Translations under genes and position numbers: made by a program
Assembly: GCF_016714285.1 (NCBI RefSeq)
Contig: NZ_JADJNN010000019.1
Coordinates: 1 to 64,000 of the forward strand
Direction of reading: 5' to 3'
Length of the DNA: 64,000 nucleotides
DNA from: Nannocystis sp.
GTDB lineage: Bacteria; Myxococcota_A; Polyangia; Nannocystales; Nannocystaceae
Part shown: positions 1 to 8,858 of the stretch, one piece after another
How positions within the stretch are numbered: position 1 is the stretch's first letter
Layout: every line of letters begins with the position of its first letter
The notes under the pieces: model-generated
Databases searched by the model: none
What the model was told of the DNA's origin: nothing
What the model saw: the letters and a program-made list of their open reading frames with translations, nothing else

Positions 1-1192
1 TCGAGCGGCGACGACCCAACGTCGATCCCGACCACCTCCGGGAGCACCGGGGCCGGATCGACGACCGGCGGCCTGCCCGACTACGGCGATTCGCCGTGTT
101 GGGGCAAGCCGCAGGAGACGCTGGTATACGATGGCAAGACCCACCAGATCGTGCCGGTCGCGGCGACCTGCCGCGCCGAGGGCGAGCGCACCTTCGTGAT
201 GGTCGCCGACAAGCTGTGGGATGACGGTACGGTCGACCAGGCGGCCGTCAACGGCTTCATGCACCGCTACGAGCTGTTCACCCCGGAGACCTCGATCGAC
301 CCCGGCAGCGGCGTGATCATCAACGACGAGGCGGTGTTCGGCTCGCTCGCGCCGGCCAACCTGCCCGGCGGCAAGGTGTCGGTGTTCGTGATCGACAGCA
401 ACGGCGGCGGCGACGGCTACCTTTGCGGCTGGTGCGACTATTCGCAGCTGCACCTCGACGGCACCATCCTCGCACCGCTCGACGGCGACGACGCGCTCTC
501 GATCTCCGCCCACGAGAGCTACCACCTGATCCACCGCGCCCGCGACGCCGACGAGGAGGTGTGGATCGACGAGCCTCGCGCAGGCGGCGATGACCGCCAA
601 CGGCTTCTTCACCGACGACGAATGGCTCGACGACTTCCGCCTCGCGCCGGACCAGGACTGGGGCCCCGGAGGCGTCGACTTCGGTACCTTCAATTATGGC
701 GCTGGCCTGCTATGGGGCACCTTCCTGTACGAGCGCGGCGGGATCCCGCTGATGACCGCGATCACCGCAGAGCCCGGCAACGGGTGGGCCGGCCTCGATA
801 CTGCGCTCCAGGCCACCGGCGACGACATCGACGCGTGGTCGCTGTTCCTAGACATGGGCGTCGCCATGGTCGCCGACCGCCCCGACCTCGGCCACGGCTT
901 CGCCGCGTTCGACGTCGGCGAGGTCGCGCGCGAGGGTGACCTCGGCGCCGGCGAGGCGGCCGAGGGCACCGTCCAGCCGGGCGGCCTCGATATCTACCGC
1001 CTGGTCGGCCCGGGTCAGCTCAGCGTCGAGGTGACGGGCACGGGCATCGGCGGGCGGGCCTTCCGGGTCGGCGCCGACATCGAGGTCGTCGACCCGGTCG
1101 GCGGCGCGTCGCTCATGCTCGCGGCGGACGACGAGGGCTACGTCCTGGTCAGCGCCCAGGCCGGTGGCGCATACATGATCAGCGTAAAGTAG
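1..1192 (+). CDS. Zinc metallopeptidase-like secreted protein, 5' truncated by window edge and frameshifted
   Basis: The reading frame is open from base 1, so the N-terminus lies outside the window. The visible part opens with a Thr/Ser/Gly-rich linker of the kind that follows a lipobox in the neighbouring lipoproteins. A gluzincin-type HESYH motif (HExxH, bases 511-525) is followed about 15 residues later by WIDE, where Glu at 571-573 could be the third zinc ligand. Exactly there the frame breaks: frame 1 continues as Arg/Pro-rich nonsense, while frame 2 resumes sensible protein (SLAQAAMTANGFFTDDEWL) to the TAG at 1190-1192. Restoring two bases after 573 would rejoin the halves. The C-terminal roughly 90 residues look like a beta-sandwich pre-peptidase-type domain. 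Family assignment rests on the motif only; the shift may be a real mutation or a sequencing error. Confidence 0.6.
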
Positions 1193-1266
1193 TATGACGA
1201 CCCGTCGTACGACGCGCGAGCGCCCAGGCCGCTGACAGAGACAACAGCCCGCAGGAACGAATTGCC

Positions 1267-1578
1267 ATGATCCGCCAGTTCACCGTGCTCCTCCTCGCCA
1301 CAGCCATTTCCGCGTGCCGACCGGCAACCTCCGCGACGCCGCCGACCTCATCCACCGGAGGGGCCGGAGACGAGTCCCTCGACGGTCGCCCGGTCGTCCC
1401 GAACCACGAAGCGAAGCCTGGCGACGTGACGACCTGCCCGTACAGCGGCCGGAAGTTCGTCGTCAAGGCCGACTCCCCGCGGTTCGAGTACGAGGGCAAG
1501 AACTATGTGCTGTGCAGCGACCAGGCGCGCGACGCCGTCGCCGCCGATCCGGCGAAGTACATCACCCCGGACACGTGA
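1267..1578 (+). CDS. Small YHS/TRASH-like lipoprotein
   Basis: A 103-residue protein with a signal peptide and a lipobox ending at Cys17 (AISAC), so probably membrane-anchored. After a short Thr/Gly-rich spacer comes a compact domain with Cys57 (CPYSGRKF) and Cys83 (YVLCSDQAR), ending in DPAKYI. This spacing and the closing phrase resemble YHS/TRASH domains, which bind metal ions through paired cysteines; the first Cys pair is reduced to one residue here, so metal binding is uncertain. An AGGA lies about 10 nt before the ATG. It sits 74 bp after the preceding gene on the same strand and could share its transcript. The gene is followed directly by the anomalous G/C tract. Confidence 0.7.
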   Translation: MIRQFTVLLLATAISACRPATSATPPTSSTGGAGDESLDGRPVVPNHEAKPGDVTTCPYSGRKFVVKADSPRFEYEGKNYVLCSDQARDAVAADPAKYITPDT

Positions 1579-1583
1579 TACAT

Positions 1584-2126
1584 CGACGCAGGCGAGGCGC
1601 GGCGCGCAACACCGGGCGCCGCCCGGCGGGGGCCCCCCGGCGGGGGGGGGGAGCCCCCGGCCCCCCCGGGGCCCGGGGGGCGCCCCCCCGCGGGGGGGCG
1701 GGGGGGGGGGGGGGGAAAGGGGGAGGGCGGGGGGGGAGAGGGGGGGGGGGGCCCCCCCGGGCCCCCGGGGGGCCCCCCGGGGGGGGCCCGGGGGGGCGGG
1801 GGGGGGGCCCGGGGCGCCGGGGCGCGGGCGCGGGGCGGCCCCGGCCCGGCCCGCGCCCCCGGCCCGGGGGGGCGCCCGCCGGGGGGGGGCCGGGGGCGGG
1901 GGGCGCCCGGGGGCCCCGGGCCCCCCGGGGCCCCCCCCGGGCGGGCAAACCGGGGGGCCCGGCGGCGCGCGGCGCCCCCCGCCCCCGCCCGGGCCCCCCG
2001 GGGGGGGGGGGGGCGGGGGGGCCCGGGGGGCGCCCGGGGGCGCGGGGGGGGGCGGGGCCCCCGCGCCGGGGCCCCCCCCGCCCCACCCCCCCCGCCCCCG
2101 GCCCGGGCCGGGGGGGCCGGCGGCCC
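1584..2126. other. T-free, almost pure G/C tract (likely sequence artefact)
   Basis: From 1584 to 2126 the plus strand contains no T at all and very few A; it is built of alternating runs of G and C, many of them 6-16 bases long. All six frames are open, giving only Gly/Pro/Ala/Arg-rich nonsense, so no gene is called. It lies in the 1018-base gap 1579-2596, whose remainder holds two inverted repeats (2235-2276 and 2350-2456) and nothing else I can recognise. Such a mix of poly-G and its complement poly-C is what low-signal reads from two-colour sequencing would leave in an assembly; a genuine element of this composition would be extraordinary. Confidence 0.8.
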
Positions 2127-2234
2127 TTCCCCCCCCCCCCCGGCCCCCCACCCCCCCCCCGGCCCCCCCGCCCCGGAAACGCGCGCGCGCAGCAGCGTCC
2201 GCGATGGATCTGCGGCGGGTACCGGCCCCAGGGT

Positions 2235-2276
2235 GTCGGGCATCTTGCGGCCGATCGCGGCCGCAAGCTGCCCGAC
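2235..2276. repeat. Long near-perfect hairpin
   Basis: Arms GTCGGGCA-t-CTTGCGGCCG (2235-2253) and CGGCCGCAAG-c-TGCCCGAC (2258-2276) pair over 18 of 19 positions around the four-base loop ATCG. There is no following T-run on either strand, so it is not a classic terminator. It may be an extragenic palindrome or a remnant of a mobile repeat. Confidence 0.7.
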
Positions 2277-2349
2277 GAAGGCCTCACATTTCACCACGAA
2301 GATGCAAGCGAGCCAGAGCCGCCGCCAGCGCGCTTCAGGGGTTTTCCGG

Positions 2350-2456
2350 GCCGGGGTGCGAGGGGGTGCATGAGGGTGAATCCGCAGCGATGGGGCCGAC
2401 CGAAGGGAGGACACATGGCGAGGACTGAACCCTCATGCACCCCCTCGTACCCCAGC
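2350..2456. repeat. Inverted repeat pair, 19-bp perfect core
   Basis: CGAGGGGGTGCATGAGGGT (2359-2377) is repeated exactly in inverted orientation at 2429-2447, with a 51-base spacer. The match extends outward to about 28 bases per arm (2350-2377 and 2429-2456) with two mismatches, and again beyond with a small indel (GTTTTCCGGG near 2341 against CCCGCAAAAC near 2468). Two copies of one short repeat in opposite orientation are the simplest reading. It carries no transposase. Confidence 0.65.
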
Positions 2457-2596
2457 GAGGCAAATTCCCGCAAAACGCCAGTGTGGCGATCGGGCGTCCG
2501 CGCAGCTCGCAGCGCCGTCACCCGCGTCACGCCCTCGCATCCCCCGGGCTCCGCGCCCGCGCGATCGTGCTATGAGCGTCGTCCCCCGGAGCCAGC

Positions 2597-4042
2597 ATGT
2601 CCCGCCGCCTCGCCCTCACCCTCCTCACCTGCACCGCCTGCGGCGACAGCTCGAATCACGACACCGGATCGTCGACCGCCTCGTCGAGCACCGCCGCCGC
2701 GACCACCGAGCCCACCACAAACGGCCCGACCAGCCCCACCGTCGATCCCTCCACACCGACGACTCCGACCACCGGCGCCACCGACCCCACCGCCGACCCG
2801 ACCGCCACCACCACCGCCGTAACCACCGCCCTGACCGCCGTCACCACCGACCCGACCGGCGACCCCACAGGTTGCGTCCCGATCACCTGCGCCGCCGTCG
2901 GCGCCGTATGCGGCGCCCTCGCCGACAATTGCGGTAACAACCTCGATTGTGGCCCCTGTCCCGGCGACCAGATCTGCGGTAACGGCGTGGCCCCGAATCA
3001 GTGCGGCGCGCCGGCGTGCAAGCCCGCCGAGCAGGCCACCACCGACGGCGGGGGTCGCTGCGCCGACCTCAACCAGGCCTGGACCGCGCGTGGCATCAAC
3101 GCCGGGTATTATCCCTACAAGGCCGTCGCCCAGGTCACCCAGTATTCAGGGGACTTCGGCGGCGACCCGGCCTCGATCTTCCAGGCGGGCGGGCCGACCA
3201 AGGGCGTCATCTTGCAGCAGATCCCGCCCGGCAGCTACATCGGCCTCTCGACCACCGGCCCCTGGTATAACCCCGCGGGCGACTGTCAGCAGGGCGATAC
3301 CTGCGGCAACAAGGACATCGACGCCTGCACCGATAACGCCGCCCCGCTGCGGCCAAACGTCGGTGGATTCTACTGGGGCTACGCCTATCAGGGCGCCAGC
3401 CACATGCAGGGCTGGATCTACTACGATCCCGCCGCCCTGGTGTTCGCTGGATTCGACCCCGCCCACCCCTGCGCGCTCGGGCCGGCCGGCCTCGACTACG
3501 AGGTCGCCTCGGCCTGCGGTCAGGCCACTGCCTGCGCCGACAACAAGAACCGCAGCTGCGGCGACGCCAACCCGTGCAGCGAGGGCGCCGACGACTGCGG
3601 GCGCGTGCAGTGCGGGGCCATGAGCGGCGGCCCGCTGACGCCGACCGCCCACCGCAAGATCGTCAGCTATCCGGCGGGTACGCACAAGTGCGGCAAGGCC
3701 GTGCCCAACGATTCGATCACCTGCTTCGCCAACGGCAACGACGCCGACTTCTTCCTCGTCTACCCGTTCGGCGCCTATCTCTACTGGGGGCAGAACAGCA
3801 CGACCAAGGTGTGGCTGCACCACGGCGATCGCACGCAGAGCTACTTCCACACCCGCGACGCCCAGGGCGTGATGTGGGACTTCGTCGAGGTCCTGAGCTC
3901 CGGCGCCGGCACCCTCACCCCGGCCAGCGACGGCGCCGGGGCCGGCGGGGGCTGCTCCGCCGACAAGCCGCAATTGTGCACACCTTGCAAGAATGGCGGC
4001 ACCTGCGGCTGGATCCAGGAGGTCTTCCTCAAGCCCGAGTGA
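2597..4042 (+). CDS. Secreted Cys-rich lipoprotein of unknown function
   Basis: A 481-residue protein. It begins with twin Arg and a short hydrophobic core leading to Cys15 (TCTAC-G), a plausible but imperfect lipobox, then about 65 residues of Thr/Pro/Ser spacer. The rest is a compact, tryptophan-, tyrosine- and cysteine-rich extracellular domain (CGNNLDCGPCPGDQICGNG, then a region with many Trp/Tyr-Gly pairs). I do not recognise the main domain. The ATG is preceded by GGAG at 2588-2591 with a 5-nt spacer and by a -10-like TATGAG at 2571. Its last 14 bases overlap the end of the convergent cupin gene. Confidence 0.8.
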   Translation: MSRRLALTLLTCTACGDSSNHDTGSSTASSSTAAATTEPTTNGPTSPTVDPSTPTTPTTGATDPTADPTATTTAVTTALTAVTTDPTGDPTGCVPITCAAVGAVCGALADNCGNNLDCGPCPGDQICGNGVAPNQCGAPACKPAEQATTDGGGRCADLNQAWTARGINAGYYPYKAVAQVTQYSGDFGGDPASIFQAGGPTKGVILQQIPPGSYIGLSTTGPWYNPAGDCQQGDTCGNKDIDACTDNAAPLRPNVGGFYWGYAYQGASHMQGWIYYDPAALVFAGFDPAHPCALGPAGLDYEVASACGQATACADNKNRSCGDANPCSEGADDCGRVQCGAMSGGPLTPTAHRKIVSYPAGTHKCGKAVPNDSITCFANGNDADFFLVYPFGAYLYWGQNSTTKVWLHHGDRTQSYFHTRDAQGVMWDFVEVLSSGAGTLTPASDGAGAGGGCSADKPQLCTPCKNGGTCGWIQEVFLKPE

Positions 4043-4517
4043 CGTACGGCGTGCCGTCCTTGTGGGTGAAGACCCACTTCCCGTCGACCAGCGAGGCCTT
4101 GAGGTCGTCGTCGGGGTAGCTGCCTTCATCGCCCGGCGTGCGGTCGCCCACCTCGAGATAGACGACGTCCTGGGCCGTCTCGTTGTGCAGCATGTGGCCG
4201 TTGCCCGTGCCAGCCTTGAAACCGGCGCACATGCCAGGGGCGAGCGGCGTGCGACCTTCGTCGGTGCATAGCGTCGGGTGGCCCTCCAGGATGTAGATGA
4301 ACTCGTCCTGCTTGGTGTGCGCGTGGCGCAACGCGGAGACCGCTCCCGGGGCGAGGCGCGTGTGGTTGACGCCGAAGTTGCCAAGGCCGAACAGGTCGCC
4401 CAGCGGCCGCTTGAAGCGGCCGCTCATGCGCGAGGCGAACGGCTCCGGGTAGTTGGACGGCTTGGCGCGCAGCGGCGCGTCGGCGGCGCACAGCGCCACA
4501 GGTGGCTTCTGGCTCAT
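4029..4517 (-). CDS. Cupin-domain protein
   Basis: A 162-residue cytoplasmic protein with one cupin barrel. Motif 1 is complete: Gly58, His65, His67, Glu72 and Gly79 (RHAHTKQDEFIYILEG). Motif 2 is present as Gly105-x2-His108-x3-Asn112 (GTGNGHMLHN). His65, His67, Glu72 and His108 are the expected metal ligands. Single-domain cupins of this size are often sugar-binding regulators or small isomerases/dioxygenases; nothing here settles the substrate. AGGA lies a few bases before the start. It lies 86 bp downstream of the zinc-ribbon/TerB-like gene on the same strand and may share a transcript with it. The two final codons overlap the convergent lipoprotein gene. Confidence 0.85.
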   Translation of the reverse strand: MSQKPPVALCAADAPLRAKPSNYPEPFASRMSGRFKRPLGDLFGLGNFGVNHTRLAPGAVSALRHAHTKQDEFIYILEGHPTLCTDEGRTPLAPGMCAGFKAGTGNGHMLHNETAQDVVYLEVGDRTPGDEGSYPDDDLKASLVDGKWVFTHKDGTPYVTRA

Positions 4518-4603
4518 GTCTTCCTGCCTTGGGGTAGGGTTGCTCGGCCCGCAGGATAGCGCAGGCGCGGATAGCCGTCCTGATCAATGACCACCACCGA
4601 CCC

Positions 4604-5224
4604 TCAGGTGCGGTTCATCGGCCCGAGGATCGTGTGCACCTGGGCCGTCGTCAGCCCGAGGGTCATGCCGATGTCCGCGAGGAGCTGGCGCTCCTTGTCC
4701 TGGAACTGCTCGTCGGCCGTGGCGACCAGGAACGCGGACTTGATCACCAGCTCCTTCCCGCGCGCGTTCAGCATGGGCGCCAGCCGCTCGAGGTAGGCCA
4801 GCACGTCGTCACCGTCGCGCTGGGCCGCCAGGACCTCCTCGCGCAGCAGCTCGGCCGGGAGGTCGACCGACGACAGGCGCTGGTAGATCCGCCGGATCAC
4901 CTCGATCTCCGCGTCCGCCACCACCCCGTCAGCCAGCAGCATCAAGATCATCACCCGCTTGATCACCAGCTGAAACTCGGCCTCGACGGCCCGATGCTCT
5001 GCGCTGTCGGCCGCCAGCACCTCGACCTTGTAGGTGTTCTTGCACACCTGACACTCGATATACTCGCCCAGGACATTCAGCGGGATCAGCGGTAGATAGT
5101 AGAAGGTGACGAATCTTCGACTGCGCCTGTGCTCATATTGCACGCCGTCGCGGTCGCATCCCGGGCAGTAGAACGTCCCCTTCGCGTGCGTGGAAGTGAC
5201 CGCTTTCGCGCCGAACAAGATCAT
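4604..5224 (-). CDS. Zinc-ribbon plus TerB-like helical protein
   Basis: With the start at 5224 the protein has 206 residues. An N-terminal zinc ribbon carries CxxC pairs at Cys20/23 and Cys58/61, with a hydrophobic aromatic segment between them (TFYYLPLIPLNVLGEY), a layout seen in zinc-ribbon proteins that precede a TerB-like helical bundle. The C-terminal half is all-helical and has two Asp/Glu clusters (ADGVVADAEIE and ATADEQFQDKE) typical of TerB/tellurite-resistance-like folds. Another ATG at 5245 would add seven residues; the frame stays open further upstream but that part is Arg/Pro-rich and unlikely to be coding. Function is unknown; stress-related membrane surveillance is only a family-level guess. 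Confidence 0.75.
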   Translation of the reverse strand: MILFGAKAVTSTHAKGTFYCPGCDRDGVQYEHRRSRRFVTFYYLPLIPLNVLGEYIECQVCKNTYKVEVLAADSAEHRAVEAEFQLVIKRVMILMLLADGVVADAEIEVIRRIYQRLSSVDLPAELLREEVLAAQRDGDDVLAYLERLAPMLNARGKELVIKSAFLVATADEQFQDKERQLLADIGMTLGLTTAQVHTILGPMNRT

Positions 5225-5463
5225 GCGAACGCCGGACCGTATCATGGTTCGTCGCTCGCGGGTGACCCACCCGTGCACTTGCACGCAGACCTTCTCCGCC
5301 GGCCCATTTCGCCTCAGGAGCCCGCTGCGCGCATTCGGGCCCGCGGCGCGCCCCCACGGGGCCACGGCCCTCCGGCAGACCCCCGCATCCTGCCAGCCCA
5401 CAGGCGCCGGGTTCAGGGCCGCGTCCGCCGCGCGCACGCGGGGCGGAGGCGGGCCCGCGAGCC

Positions 5464-6867
5464 TCAGTTGTTACACGAACAATTCACGTAGCACGCGGCG
5501 TGGCTGAAGTTCGCGTCGGGCGCCTGACCGTTGGCGCCCCAGTTGGTGTTGTTATCGGTGGACGAGCACTCGACGCTCATCCACGTGCCGCCGTTGGCCT
5601 TGTTGGGCCAGAAGTGCATGCCGACCTCGTTGCCGGTGTGCTGCGAGGTCGCCGGGTTGAACCCGCCGTGGGTGGCGCAGACCGTCGTGCAGTTCATGTT
5701 GAGGTTCGGCGCGGTGTACCAGCAGCCGCCCTTGTTCACCCAGCCGGCGCAGGCGACCTTGACCTTGCAGGTGTTGCTGCACTGGTCGTTGTCCACGTTG
5801 TTGCCGTCGTCGCAGTCCTCGACGCCGGCCTGGACGAAGCCGTCGCCGCACTTGGCGGCCACGCACACGCCGACGCAGGCGTCGGTGTTGACCATGTTGC
5901 CGTCGTCGCAGACCTCGCCGGCGAGCTTGTTGAGCACGCCGTCGCCGCACTTGGCGGCGGTGCAGTTGGCGTTGCACTGGGCCGACTCGGCGCCGTCGTC
6001 ACAGGTCTCGCCCGCGGTCTTGTTGAGCGTCTTGTCGCCGCACTTGGCCTTGGTGCAGTCGAGGTCGCAGGTCAGCGACTCGATCTTGTCGTCGCACTCC
6101 TCGACGCCGGCGTGGATGAAGCCGTCGCCGCAGGTCGGCGCCTTGCACGTCTGGGTGCACTCGTCGGTGTCGACCAGGTTGCCGTCGTCGCAGTCCTCGC
6201 CGGGCTGCTTCACCTTGTCGCCGCACTTGGGCGACGCGCAGGTGTTGGTGCACGCGTCGTCGTCGATGTCGTTGCCGTCGTCGCAGGCCTCCACGCCCTC
6301 CTGGACCAGGCCGTCGCCGCACACCGCCATCTCGCACACCGCGGTGCAGGCGTCCGTGTCGACGTCGTTGCCGTCGTCGCAGGTCTCGCCCGCCTGCAGC
6401 ACGCCGTCGCCGCAGGCCGCGGCCACGCAGAGGTTCGAGCAAGCGTCGAGGTCCTCGGCGTTGCCGTCGTCGCAATCCTCGACGTCGGTCTGGACGATGC
6501 CGTCCCCGCACGCCGCGTTCTTGCAGCCGTTGGTGCACACGTCGCCGTCTTCCTGGTTGCCGTCGTCGCAGTCCTCGCCGGCATCGACCACGCCGTCGCC
6601 GCAGACCGGCGCGGGGGCGGTGGTCGCAGGCTCGCCGCTGCTGCCGCTGGTGCTGTCGCTCGCGCTCGCATCGGTCGTGCCGCCCGACGTCGTCTCGCTC
6701 GCGGTGGTCGGCTCGGTGAGCCCCTCCGAGGTCGGCGCCGTCGTCGTCGTCATCGCCGTGGTCGCTGCCGTGTCGCTCGAGAACGTGGTCACCCGCCCGC
6801 CATCATCGCCACAGCCGACAACCAACAGAATCGCCGACAACCCCATCCATCCATGTATCGTTCGCAT
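5464..6867 (-). CDS. DUF4215 nine-repeat surface lipoprotein
   Basis: A 467-residue lipoprotein: signal peptide, lipobox LLVVGC, a Thr/Ser/Ala spacer of about 70 residues, then nine tandem Cys-rich repeats of the form CGDGxxxxGEDCDDGNxxDxDxCxxxC (DUF4215 / myxococcus disorder repeat), of which two are shortened (CDDKIESLTCD and CDDGAESAQCN). The last about 100 residues form a different Cys/Trp-rich domain ending in CYVNCSCNN. The family is common on myxobacterial surfaces and is thought to act in binding or attachment. The start was set at 6867 because it opens the signal peptide; a TACCAT hexamer ends 7 nt upstream and no Shine-Dalgarno is visible, so the transcript may be leaderless. Confidence 0.88.
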   Translation of the reverse strand: MRTIHGWMGLSAILLVVGCGDDGGRVTTFSSDTAATTAMTTTTAPTSEGLTEPTTASETTSGGTTDASASDSTSGSSGEPATTAPAPVCGDGVVDAGEDCDDGNQEDGDVCTNGCKNAACGDGIVQTDVEDCDDGNAEDLDACSNLCVAAACGDGVLQAGETCDDGNDVDTDACTAVCEMAVCGDGLVQEGVEACDDGNDIDDDACTNTCASPKCGDKVKQPGEDCDDGNLVDTDECTQTCKAPTCGDGFIHAGVEECDDKIESLTCDLDCTKAKCGDKTLNKTAGETCDDGAESAQCNANCTAAKCGDGVLNKLAGEVCDDGNMVNTDACVGVCVAAKCGDGFVQAGVEDCDDGNNVDNDQCSNTCKVKVACAGWVNKGGCWYTAPNLNMNCTTVCATHGGFNPATSQHTGNEVGMHFWPNKANGGTWMSVECSSTDNNTNWGANGQAPDANFSHAACYVNCSCNN

Positions 6868-6873
6868 GGGCGG

Positions 6874-6879
6874 ATGGTA
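6874..6879 (-). promoter_or_regulatory. TACCAT -10-like element, leaderless candidate
   Basis: On the minus strand TACCAT ends 7 nt before the ATG at 6867, which places the expected transcription start at the start codon itself. No purine-rich ribosome site precedes the ATG. Confidence 0.45.
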
Positions 6880-7062
6880 CACGCCGACCACGGCGCCGCG
6901 ACGGATCATCGCGCGTGTGGGTCCGCAGTGCTTGCGCACGCACGGGACCCCGCGGACGCGCGCGGACACTTTTTGCACGCATCGACACCGGACCGCTAGA
7001 TCAGTCTCGCGCCGCGCCTGCCCCGCTCGATCGCCGCGCGATCACGTCGATGGCGGATGTGC

Positions 7063-8298
7063 CTATCCCAGCACGCGCGCGAGGATCGCCACCGCTTCAT
7101 CCACCTCCGCCGCCGACACGATCAACGGCGGCACCAACCGCAGCACCCGCGGCCCCGCCGGCACCGTCAGCAGCCCCTCGAGCTGGGCCGCGCGCGCCAG
7201 CTCGGCCGCGCTACGCGGCTGATCCGCCCCGAGCTCCACGCCGACGATCAGCCCCCACCCCCGCACCTCCGCGATCTTCCCGTGCAGCCCCGCCGCAAGG
7301 CCACGCAGCCCCGCCCGCAGCTGCTCCCCGCGATCCCTCGCGTTCGCGATCAACGCGTCCTGTTCAAGCGTCTGCAGCACCGCAAGCGCCGCCGCGCACA
7401 CCAGCGGATTGCCGCCGAAGGTGCTCCCGTGGTCGCCCGGGCCGAACACGTCGCAGCTGCGCCGGCACAGCATCGCCCCGATCGGCAGCCCGCCCGCCAG
7501 CCCCTTCGCCAGCGTCAGCACGTCCGGCTTCACCCCCAGCTGTTCGTGGCCCCACAGCGTCCCGCTGCGCCCGACCCCGACCTGAACCTCATCGAACATC
7601 AGCAAGATCCCGCGCTCGTCACACAGCGCCCGGACCTGAGCGAAATACGTCGGGTCGCCCGGACGGATGCCGCCCTCGCCCTGCAGCGGCTCGAGCAGGA
7701 TCGCCGCCACCGTCCGCTCGTCGCGGTCGAGCGTAGCGATCGCGGCCACCAGCGCCGGGAAGTCATTGAATGGCACGTGATGAAAGCCCGGCACCAGCGG
7801 ATCGAAGTCCTGCTGATACCGCGGCTGCCCGGTCGCCGTGACCGCGGCCAGGGTGCGCCCGTGGAAGCTCGCCACCGCCGAGATCACCGCCGGCCGCGCG
7901 ATGCCCAGGCGGGTGCGCCCATACTTGCGGGCCAGCTTGATCGCCGCCTCGTTGGCCTCCGCCCCCGAGTTGCAGAAGAACGCCCGCTCGCCCGCGCCGC
8001 GGGCCGTCAACCACGCCGCCAGCGCCCCCTGCTCCGGGATGTAATACAGGTTCGACACGTGATGCAGGCGACCGATCTGCCGCGTCACCGCCTCGATCAG
8101 CGCCGGGTGGGCATGTCCCAAAGTGCAGGTAGCGATCCCGGCCGCGAAATCGAGGTACCCGCGCCCGGCGCTGTCCCACACCCGGCAGCCAGCCCCGCGC
8201 ACCAGCGCGATCGGCGAGCGAGCGTAGGTCGCCATCACGTCGCGGTCGAAGGCCGCGAAATCGAAGTCGAGGGATTCAGAGGACGGGCGCGGGGCCAT
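7063..8298 (-). CDS. argD: Acetylornithine/ornithine-type class III aminotransferase
   Basis: A PLP enzyme of 411 residues, the normal length for ArgD, which converts N-acetylglutamate semialdehyde to N-acetylornithine in arginine synthesis. Landmarks: SGAEANEAA at 111, FHGRTL at 145, LLEPLQGEGG at 201, DEVQ at 236-239 and the Schiff-base Lys265 in TLAKGLAGGLPIG, then STFGGNPL. The start ATG at 8298 gives the standard length; the frame is open upstream but overlaps the DUF202 gene. It lies 47 bp after that gene and is probably in the same transcript, an uninformative partner for arginine synthesis. A related succinylornithine or 4-aminobutyrate aminotransferase cannot be excluded. Confidence 0.82.
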   Translation of the reverse strand: MAPRPSSESLDFDFAAFDRDVMATYARSPIALVRGAGCRVWDSAGRGYLDFAAGIATCTLGHAHPALIEAVTRQIGRLHHVSNLYYIPEQGALAAWLTARGAGERAFFCNSGAEANEAAIKLARKYGRTRLGIARPAVISAVASFHGRTLAAVTATGQPRYQQDFDPLVPGFHHVPFNDFPALVAAIATLDRDERTVAAILLEPLQGEGGIRPGDPTYFAQVRALCDERGILLMFDEVQVGVGRSGTLWGHEQLGVKPDVLTLAKGLAGGLPIGAMLCRRSCDVFGPGDHGSTFGGNPLVCAAALAVLQTLEQDALIANARDRGEQLRAGLRGLAAGLHGKIAEVRGWGLIVGVELGADQPRSAAELARAAQLEGLLTVPAGPRVLRLVPPLIVSAAEVDEAVAILARVLG

Positions 8299-8345
8299 GG
8301 CCGAGGGTGTCGCCGATCGCCGCCGGCCTGTCGAGCCCTCCGGCG

Positions 8346-8723
8346 CTACATCTGCAGCAAGTAGCTGACCATGCCCACGCCGAGCGCGGCCAGCAGCGCC
8401 GCGACGAGCAGACCCAGCGACCACCACGGCGCCTGGTAGGGCTCGTTGCGATCGATGCGACCGATCACCCGCCGGTGCTCGGCGGCGGCGAGGACGTTGA
8501 CGAGCACGCCGAGCACGATCAGCGCCACGCCGAGCCCCTGGGACCAGCCGAGCGGTCGCGGAGACTCGCCGAGCGCCGACACTTCCCGGAGGAACAGGCC
8601 GAAGCGGGCGACCACGAAGCCGAAGCCCATCATCGCCAAACCCGTGCGGATCCAGGCGAGCAGGGTGCGTTCGGCGGCGAAGCGGACGCGGGGATCCTCG
8701 GGCGGTGGTGGCGCAGATGGCAT
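8346..8723 (-). CDS. DUF202 (YidH-type) small membrane protein
   Basis: A 125-residue protein from the ATG at 8723 (a GTG at 8741 would add six residues). It has the DUF202 signature at the first helix (RFAAERTLLAWIRTGLAMMG) and three membrane segments, around residues 25-45, 65-85 and 100-122. Function of the family is unknown; it is widespread and sits in the inner membrane. It is the first gene of a likely two-gene unit with the downstream aminotransferase and is divergent from Ser/Thr kinase 1. Confidence 0.85.
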   Translation of the reverse strand: MPSAPPPPEDPRVRFAAERTLLAWIRTGLAMMGFGFVVARFGLFLREVSALGESPRPLGWSQGLGVALIVLGVLVNVLAAAEHRRVIGRIDRNEPYQAPWWSLGLLVAALLAALGVGMVSYLLQM

Positions 8724-8844
8724 GGCGATCGTGCCACCCACGTAGCACGTCCCGCGACCGACGTGCCCGTTGCCGCGCGCTCCCCCCCTCGCGATCGATC
8801 GCCGCCGACACGATCCTCACCGCGACCGCGCCCGCGTTGATCGA

Positions 8845-8850
8845 TATGCT
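8845..8850 (+). promoter_or_regulatory. TATGCT -10-like element before kinase 1
   Basis: TATGCT ends 9 nt before the kinase ATG at 8859, and only a C-rich octamer separates them, with no Shine-Dalgarno. This fits a leaderless or near-leaderless transcript. No convincing -35 hexamer is seen at 16-18 nt. Confidence 0.45.
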
Positions 8851-8858
8851 CCCCCCTC

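Noticed and set aside
1505..2428. Proline-, glycine- and arginine-rich open frames across the G/C tract
   Set aside because: All six frames are open only because T and A are missing; the peptides are low-complexity.
5500..6999. Long Val/Ala/Gly-rich open frame opposite the nine-repeat lipoprotein
   Set aside because: Its periodic VVAVVAVLxAGL pattern is simply the reverse reading of the DUF4215 repeats.
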